A DNA stretch of 64,000 bases from Odobenus rosmarus divergens (taxonomy: Eukaryota; Chordata; Mammalia; Carnivora; Odobenidae): positions 753,720 to 817,719 of the forward strand of contig NW_004450478.1 in NCBI RefSeq assembly GCF_000321225.1, in the 5' to 3' direction. The translations under genes were made by a program, and so were the position numbers. Positions 57,331 to 64,000 of this stretch are shown one piece after another; position 1 is the stretch's first letter; each line of letters starts with the position of its first letter. The notes beneath the pieces are model-generated. The model was not told the origin of the DNA, did not search any database, and worked only from the letters and a program-made list of their open reading frames with translations.

Positions 57331-58589
57331 CATGCAGATAAATTTTGTCTTCATGATTAGAGGTAAGGATTTTGTTATTTCCTACATTGCACTGTGCATA
57401 TGATAGATACATACATAAAACAGAAATTAATTTCTCAGTACATTCTCTGCCTACATTAAATTTTTAATAAATCAGTTTCCTGTGCTTAAAAGGATAATTT
57501 GTAAAAGTCATTGATTTGAGGATGGATAATTGTGATTTGAGGCATTCAGGGCAGGGGAGAAGAATGAGCAACAACACTGCACGGTGAATGAGTTGCATGT
57601 TGAGCGTGTTGCATGAAAAGGAGAGAGCCATGATCGAAGATTGAAAAGCAGAAAAGCAAAAGCAGAAGTGCTTAAAAACACAGCTTCAACAGTTTCACAT
57701 ACTGATTTGCTATAATCGCCATTAATCCCTATTTGGCTCATTAATGTAATGAGAGAACCTGGTTGAAAGGAAGTTCCAAAGTAAGTTCTAATTCTATTTA
57801 AAGATTATTGTGCAGCTGACTAATCACCATAAAGAAGTCTAGACTATTTCTATACTGTCACAACTAAATAGAAGGATTTGCAGTCCTCGATAAATCTAAT
57901 GCCTTCTTTGTGAATCCAATAAACATCATGGCCTTGTGAGGATTTCCTGAAGAAAATATAGAAAGTACAGCTTAAAAATGATAACAAACCAATAATCTTC
58001 TGTTTCATGTAACCATAGACAGTTATAAGGAAAGCTGTTCAGTATTACCTAACTGGGTGGGATTTAATCCATTATTTGTTCTCATTTGATCCCAAACTTT
58101 TCAGCATGAAATTATAACCAAACCTGTAGTAGAAAAAAAAATGCTTCTGTAAATTCTTTTTCAAAATTGTGATAGTCTGGCACTCTCTCCATAAATGATT
58201 TTTCAGAACTATTGTAATGTCGTGGTTTTTATATAGCCCAACTCTACTCATTTAAATGTCTTTAAAAGTTAAAAGTTACATTTTCTCTGGTTTAAATCCC
58301 AGACCATCTTATTGGGGCAGATCATTTATCTGCTTGACGTTTTACCATCCATAGTTTATTCATCTTGAGGTTAACTGAAGGTCTCAAAAGGCATTTCGTT
58401 AGAAAAGGAAGGAAAAGAAAAAAAGTTTTGTTTTTGAGGCCAGGAAAGTGGTGACCCTATGCTAACAGTCTGGTATTTAATTATATCTCCAAATAAAAAT
58501 ACGTAAACAGAATGTGAATGCTGCAGCATATGAATAATAACAAAAGCAGGAAATCAACCGACCAAGAGGACGCATGCTCAAACAGATTT
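57331..58589. other. Unassigned stretch
   Basis: No gene or confident repeat in about 1.25 kb. Confidence 0.4.
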
Positions 58590-58745
58590 CAAGATTCCCA
58601 GGTTCTAGCTCTAGCTCTGTAATAACTAGATGAGTGACCCTTTCAAAGTCATGTATCCTTCCCTGGGCTTCAACTTTTTCCAGTATAAAAAGAGCTTCCT
58701 GTGGATTCCTGCTGAGGTTCCTAAAAGCCTGTAATCCTATGACAT
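58590..58745 (+). mobile_element. MIR SINE
   Basis: CAGGTTCTAGCTCTAGCTCTGTAATAACTAGATGAGTGACCC, TTCCCTGGGCTTCAACTTTTTCC and TCCTGCTGAGGTTCCTAAAAG match the MIR core and its 3' part. Confidence 0.75.
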
Positions 58746-58959
58746 GGGCTATATATTACTAACAATATCACTTCCACAATGAAATATGTTTTATCTTTGG
58801 AAATCATACTATATCTTCTGCCTTTCTATTGAACACTACCATAGGTTGGACCCAGGGTGAACAGAACCAGGAGGTTCAAAGCAGAGTATCTTCTGTAGGA
58901 AATTATTAATTGGGGGCAATAACTGGGATAAGGAACACTAAAAAGGGAAAAGAGAGATT

Positions 58960-59766
58960 TGTCTTTCAGGGTGGCTCTGGTCTAACTTCTTGGATGTCTA
59001 ATAAATTTCTCAAATTCCATATGCCCAAAATTCAACTTCTCATCTTCCGCACAAACAATCCTCTAAGCTGTCTCAGGTATCTTAGCTCATTTAGGTGATG
59101 GATAGCACAACCATCCAATTTCCAGATGAAACATCTTGGAGTCATCCTTGATTTCAGTCTCTTTCTCCCACACATGGAAACTCTGACTTTATGTTCATAA
59201 TACAGCCAGAGAGCCACTTCTCATTGCTGCCACACTGGTCAGAGCCATTGTCATCGCTCACCTATATCATTGTACCAGCCACTAACCAAAATCCTTGCTC
59301 AATTCCTATCCCATTTCAGTGGCCAGAGTGATCCTGCCAAAGCCTGAGTTTGATCATGTTACTCCTCTACTGAGAGTTGTGCAATAGCTTCCCATTTGAA
59401 CCAGGATGAAATCCAAAGTTTTTATAATAGTCAACATGGCCCTACATGGTCTTCTGCCATCTGGACACTCTTCTATGATGTCTCCTTACCTTTCTACCCC
59501 TCTGGTATGTCTCCTCCAGCTGTTTGTCTTGCTCACTCTGCACCAGCCTCACCTGCCTTCTTACTGCTTTTTTTTTTCTTTTGTCTTTGCGTGGGACACT
59601 TTTTTCCAGATATCCAGGTAGCTAACTGTATCACATTTTTCAAGTTTCTGCATTACCATGTTACTGAATCCTGCACCTTTGTCTGTTTTGTCCACCAATG
59701 CATCTCAAGCAACCAGAACAATGCCTAGCACATAGTAGATACTCAGTAAATATTTGTTGAATGTAT
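58960..59766 (+). mobile_element. L2 LINE 3' end with RT-ORF remnant
   Basis: Near 58985-59045 the translation reads TSWMSNKFLKF then HMPKIQLLIF, a clear relic of the L2 reverse-transcriptase region. It continues with GGAGTCATCCTTGATTTCAG, CAGAGTGATCCTGCC, TTTGATCATGTTACTCC, ATGGCCCTACATGGTC and ends AACAATGCCTAGCACATAGTAG, CTCAGTAAATATTTGTTGAATG, the L2 terminus. Overlapping frames (110 codons at 59396-59728) are non-coding readings of this repeat. Confidence 0.9.
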
Positions 59767-60115
59767 ACTTGACCCTTGAACAGTAAGGATTCGAACTGCA
59801 TAGGTTCACTTATATGTGGTTGTATGCAGAATTTTTTCAATAAATAAAGCACAGTATGCAAATATGTTTTCTCTTACTTATGATTTTCTTATTAACATTT
59901 TCTTTTCTCTAGCTTACATTATTGTAAGAATACAGTATGTAGTGCATATAACATACAAAATATATGGTAAATGAACTGTTTATATTATTGGTAAGGCTTC
60001 CAGTCAACAGTAGGCTACTAGTAGTTAAGTTCTGCGGGGGTCAAAAGTTATATGTGCATTTTTGACTGGGGGGGGCTTGTGCCCCTAACCCTCATGTTGT
60101 TCAAGGGTCAAATGT
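59767..60115. mobile_element. MER2-like Tigger (TcMar) DNA transposon, near full length
   Basis: The inverted ends CTTGACCCTTGAACAGTAAG and GTTGTTCAAGGGTCAAATG bound a 345-bp non-coding interior with TCTCTAGCTTACATTATTG, GTAAGGCTTCCAGTCAACAG and AGGCTACTAGTAGTTAAG, all MER2 hallmarks. A TA precedes the left end, consistent with the TA target of Tc1/mariner elements. It sits immediately after the L2 3' terminus. Confidence 0.92.
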
Positions 60116-61304
60116 ATTAACCTTAGATCTTATATTTCTACCACTGGGATTTGTCTTCCTTTCTCAGTTGCTAATAACATCCACAGTGTGCCTAGTTTAT
60201 AAATTCAACCCCGACATCAGCTTTGCATTTCATTTTGCCAAGTTCTCTTAAGAGGACCTTACCATTGCTCTCTATGTGCTATCAATAGCTCTGTACTACG
60301 TGTTCCCCAGAAGGAAGCCTGGTATAGTAACTGGAGGCATTTTCGATATCCAGATTTCTTTGGAGAAAAGCAGTGAGAAAGAGAGTAGGTCACCTTTCCA
60401 AGCAAAACCATCCACAGACACACCTTAAGGATGGGATAAGCTAAGATGATGACAGCAGGAGATTGTAAGAAGCAAAACAAAGAGTTAAAAGCTGCACAGA
60501 GAATATATTGGAATATAAAACTGACGTTGTAGAAAAAGGTCTAGAAAGAAGCATTTAAAGATATAACAAGATGGTGATGTTATGACACAGCCATGGTAAT
60601 GTTCACAGCTGTTACTTATCTCTTTATATTTTGCTTTGAGATAGGCTGGAAGGAAAGGAACAAAGGAAGGGAAGGAAGGCAGGAAGGAGCTAATTCAAGA
60701 GTACTAATTGAAAAAGCCTGTTTTTGAAATGTGTTTTGAGCCAAGCAGTCACTCTTAGATGTGGGCAGCAGACATTCAAGGCTGGGTAGAAGAGGCAAGA
60801 CTAGGAATTGTCTCAGACAGTAGTGATCCAGCAGGGTGCATATGGGGTGAGGACCTGCAGAACTAGGAAGACTGAAAGGCCGGGCACAAGTTAGACAAAA
60901 GGTCAGTGTCTCTGCTAGAGCTCTGGTTCCTGTTTTCAGTCTTTACTCAGAGAAGACAAAGATGCAGGTTATGTTTGCCTTTATTGCAGCCAAGGATTTA
61001 GTCAGTGCCCTATACAATCCTGCCTTCTCCTGATTAAGGTAAGGGCAGAGGTGCTGAGCCTGCACGGAGTGAATGCAGGGATGAGAAAAATACCAGCATG
61101 TCAAGTATGCAATTACCTAATACTTATTGACACACATGGTTAGGGCTACAGAAAAGAAAGAACTGGAAAATGCCCCTATGAGAAAAGATAAATGCAATTT
61201 TTCAAACAGGACATACATTTCAAACATGTTCTAAATAGAAGCCGTATGTATAGTTTCAATGTAAATAATGGTAGATAAGAAAAATGGATGTTTAGGTAAA
61301 GAAT
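60116..61304. other. Unassigned stretch with a short AAGG tract
   Basis: GGAAGGAAAGG-type purine sequence at about 60650-60690. No gene or recognised repeat. Confidence 0.4.
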
Positions 61305-61530
61305 CATATATCATGGGCGCGTGGGTGGCTCAGTTGGTTAAGTGTCTTCCTTCGGCTCAAGCCATGATCTCAGGGTCCTGGGATCAAGTCCTGTGTCTGG
61401 CTCCCTGCTTAGTGGGGAGACTGCTTCTCCCTCTCCCTCTGCCTCTTCCCCAACTTGTGCACTCTCTCTTGCTCACTCTCTCTCTCAAATAAGTAAATAA
61501 AATCTTAAAAACAAACAACCATATATCATG
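61305..61530 (+). mobile_element. Carnivore SINE (SINEC type) with perfect 11-bp TSD
   Basis: The SINE body is 61316-61519. The head GGCGCGTGGGTGGCTCAG, GTTAAGTGTCTTCCTTCGGC, B-box-like GGGATCAAGTCCTG, a CT-rich body and a tail AAATAAGTAAATAAAATC are present. The TSD CATATATCATG is identical on both sides (61305-61315, 61520-61530). Confidence 0.96.
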
Positions 61531-61555
61531 TTAAAAATAACTTGTAAATATGATT

Positions 61556-62270
61556 AAAAATATAAGAGGTAGTTCCATCCACGTCATTGCAAATGGCAAG
61601 ATTTCAATTTTGTTTTGATGGCTGCATAATATTCCATTGTATATATATATACCACATCTTCTTTACACATTCATCTGTTGATGACATCTTGGCTCTTTCT
61701 GTAGTTTGGCTATTGCGGACATTGCTGCTATAAACATTGGCACGTACCCCTTCAGATCACTACATTTGTATCTTTGGGGTATCATATGATCTCACTGATA
61801 TGAGGAATTCTTAATCTCAGAAAACAAACTGAGGGTTGCTGGAGTGGTAGGGGGTGGGAGGGATGGGGGGGCTGGGTGATAGACATTGGGTAGGGTATGT
61901 GCTATGGTGATCTCTATGAATTGTATAAGACTGATGAATCACAGACCTGTACCTCTGAAACAAATAATACATTATATGTTAAAAAAAAAAAAAAGAAGAA
62001 GATAGTAGGAAGGGAAAAATAAAGCGAGGGGAAATTGGAGGGGGAGACAAACCATGAGAGACTATGGACTCTGAGAAACAAACTGAGGGTTCTAGAGGGG
62101 AGGGGATGGGTTAGCCTGGTGATGGGTATTAAAGAGGGCACATATTGAGTGGAGCACTGTGTGTTATACGCAAACAATGAATCATGGAACACTGCATCAA
62201 AAACTAATGATGTAATGTATGGTGATTAACATAACATAATAAAATAAAATTAAAAAAATATAAGAGCTAG
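61556..62270 (+). mobile_element. L1 with 5' inversion (twin-primed) and 17-bp TSD
   Basis: Left part 61573-61780 is antisense: TTCCATCCACGTCATTGC, ATTCCATTGTATATATAT and CTTTGGGGTA are reverse-complement L1 ORF2 C-terminal/3'UTR sequence. At about 61781 the orientation flips to sense, with ATCATATGATCTCACTGATATG, CATTATATGTT plus an internal A run, GAGAGACTATGGACTCTG, GATGGGTATTAAAGAGGGC and TAATGTATGGTGATTAACATAAC, then the A-rich 3' end. TSD AAAAATATAAGAGGTAG (61556-61572) and AAAAATATAAGAGCTAG (62254-62270) flank the whole, proving a single insertion. The inversion and loss of a short segment at the junction are the signature of twin priming. The element is dead on arrival. Confidence 0.93.
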
Positions 62271-63629
62271 AACTCTGGGCTAATTTGAGAATAAAATAAA
62301 AATGTTAAGTAGATGTTTAAAATCATTTTTCCAAAAATTTTAAATGTTCAGATGGAGAAAGAAGGTGATATGTAAGAAGGCTTGTAGGAGGCCGACGGTT
62401 GCACCCTTTCTTATAAGTGATTATAGACAATTGTGAGTTCAAGTAGAGATGACTGCAGCTAGCACAGAGCTTCACAGTGAATCACATGGTCCAGTGGAAA
62501 AGTAAGCTTCATCTTAATGGTTGAGAAAGCCGTGGGTTTGATGACCAAACACAAGCCAGGTAATGTGTATAAGGATCATTAGGCTAGGAGTCAAGGATGT
62601 TTTTATTTAGATTCCATTATAACTTTTGAGGGATGGAAGCAAAGGAATGATGACTGATTAAATGTATCTCCGTCTGACTGACTTTTATATTCCTTTCTTG
62701 TGGAATTTTTCTGCACTGAATACAAACTTCCAAAACTAAGAGGCCACTTGCTATCCTGAAGTTAAATTGTGGGACTGAGGACTTACAATGTAATATTTAC
62801 AACCAGATACAGTATTTCAATGCACCATAGATAACTTTATACCATCAAGATAATATCTTTTAAAATCCTCTTCCAGTGATGCAGCAAGTTCATCAGTCTG
62901 GATTTGGTCCTGGGACTAGGAAGGTGAGGAGTCCTTCACTCTATAGAACCAGAGGCAGAAAGTGTACATGAAACAAATAGTGGGACTAAGGAGAGGCAAA
63001 GGATTAGCAGAAGGACTCAGCCCTAGTCGGAGTGTTCAGAAGCTGAAGACAAATGTGTGGAAGGTCCTGGATTATCCAGTTGGCCAACTGGGTCCCAGTG
63101 ATTAGGGCACCAGTAAAAGAGATTATTAAGCAATACGTATTGAATTAATTTCGCATTTTAAGTTTCTAAAATGTTAAAGGAATCACCAAGGGGAAAGTTC
63201 TAACTCTGTTGGTCTTCTTAGCCTTTTTTTAGGGCTTTGTACTATTGTGTCATATAGAATTACATAATATAATTACATGTGTGGGGGTACTCATATAATC
63301 ACCTTTTCGATTTTCTGGGCCAGTAATACAGCCTTGGATGTGGATATGGAAAGTGAGCAAGGCTCAAGATTTCGGGAGAGGTTCCTGACTACTCTAGAAT
63401 AATGTAAATACTTTTTTTCTCCCAAGCCTTGGGTGGAATAGATCCACTATATTCTCCATAGCCCTTGCTTTCCTGCGGGAACCCAACGTGTGGGAAACAA
63501 TGGCGTAGCGTCAGAAGACAACTGTCTTAGCCAACAGAACAGCTTGGCTCTAATTTCCTCTCTTGAAGTTCTCTGAACTTTTATCTATTCATTTGTTAAA
63601 AGAACAGATTGGACCAAATTATTTCCAGA
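62271..63629. other. Unassigned stretch
   Basis: No assigned repeat, gene or RNA. Confidence 0.4.
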
Positions 63630-63735
63630 ATCTGAATCTTTGTCATTACTGAGTGACCTTGGATTCTTTATGAGCTTTTCGGTCCTGTTTCCTTACCTGT
63701 TAACTTAAGTGGAACAATAGTTGTTGACCTCACCC
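63630..63735 (+). mobile_element. MIR-like fragment
   Basis: CTGAGTGACCTTGGATTC, TTTCCTTACCTGTTAACTTAAGTGG and ACAATAGTTGTTGACCTCA resemble 'tgtgaccttgggcaa...', 'tttcctcatctgtaaaatggg' and 'ataatagtacctacctca' of MIR. Short and diverged. Confidence 0.5.
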
Positions 63736-64000
63736 ATCCCCCTCCTTTCCTTCCTTCCTTCTTCTAAGAAGTGAATAAAATAGCACAGATGAAAACACTT
63801 TAAGAATTCAAAATGTGGTATATAACTGCAAGGCATTATTACAATTTCTAAGGGAGTATAGGTTAGCGGGTTGCTTTTTTGTTTGTTTTTGTTTTTGTTT
63901 TAGGCTAACTGGTATTGAGTGCGTGTTGTGCGTTTTTATACATTGTCTCACACACACTTAGTAAAACTGACAAGGTGGTTTATCATATATTTGCTACAAA
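63736..64000. other. Unassigned end of window
   Basis: A CCTT tract at 63743-63765 and a T/G-rich run near 63875-63900. Nothing coding. Confidence 0.5.

Noticed and set aside
59396..59728. 110-codon plus-strand frame
   Set aside because: Lies entirely inside an L2 LINE 3' end, which is non-coding in that frame.

Overview
This window is mammalian nuclear DNA, most likely from a caniform carnivore and plausibly an arctoid (bear, seal or mustelid). The main evidence is at least a dozen copies of the carnivore tRNA-derived SINE (SINEC type): a tRNA-like head with A-box and B-box promoter motifs, a CT-rich body, an AATAAA-containing A tail, and flanking target-site duplications (TSDs). Two L1 3' ends of a carnivore type support this. 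No bacterial operon, CRISPR array or phage-like block is present. I find no intact protein-coding gene or exon that I can support. The window reads as an intergenic or deep-intronic, AT-rich stretch.

Layout. 0-10 kb: a MER5A-like hAT fragment, three SINEs with clear TSDs, MIR/L2 relics and unassigned sequence. 10-20 kb: mostly sequence I cannot assign, then an antisense LTR-like element (about 17.35-18.25 kb) and L2 relics. 20-29 kb: L2, SINEs (one tailed by an AAGG microsatellite), MIRs and a long purine tract. 29-32 kb: little recognisable. 32.07-34.49 kb: a full-length processed pseudogene (retrocopy) of NONO, the DBHS paraspeckle RNA-binding protein, with poly(A) tail and TSD, broken by stops and frameshifts and carrying a 71-bp L1 3' end in its 3'UTR. 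35.6-37.8 kb: an antisense L1 truncated in ORF2. 40.2-42.9 kb: a long antisense L2 with a decayed reverse transcriptase. 43.5-49.3 kb: a SINE-dense block (six insertions, one nested), an old L1 and an LTR fragment. 51.3-53.8 kb: hAT elements, including a decayed transposase. 56.0-56.4 kb: an LTR-like element. 59.0-60.1 kb: an L2 3' end abutting a MER2/Tigger element. 61.3-62.3 kb: a SINE followed by a 5'-inverted (twin-primed) L1 with a 17-bp TSD.

No genes act together here. The value of the window is as a record of successive retrotransposition and DNA transposition. I found no convincing new biological system. The most informative objects are the NONO retrocopy with its nested L1, the twin-primed L1, the SINE-in-SINE nest, and SINEs with 18-19 bp perfect TSDs that may be evolutionarily young. 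Repeat family names come from memory of consensus sequences and were not checked against a database.
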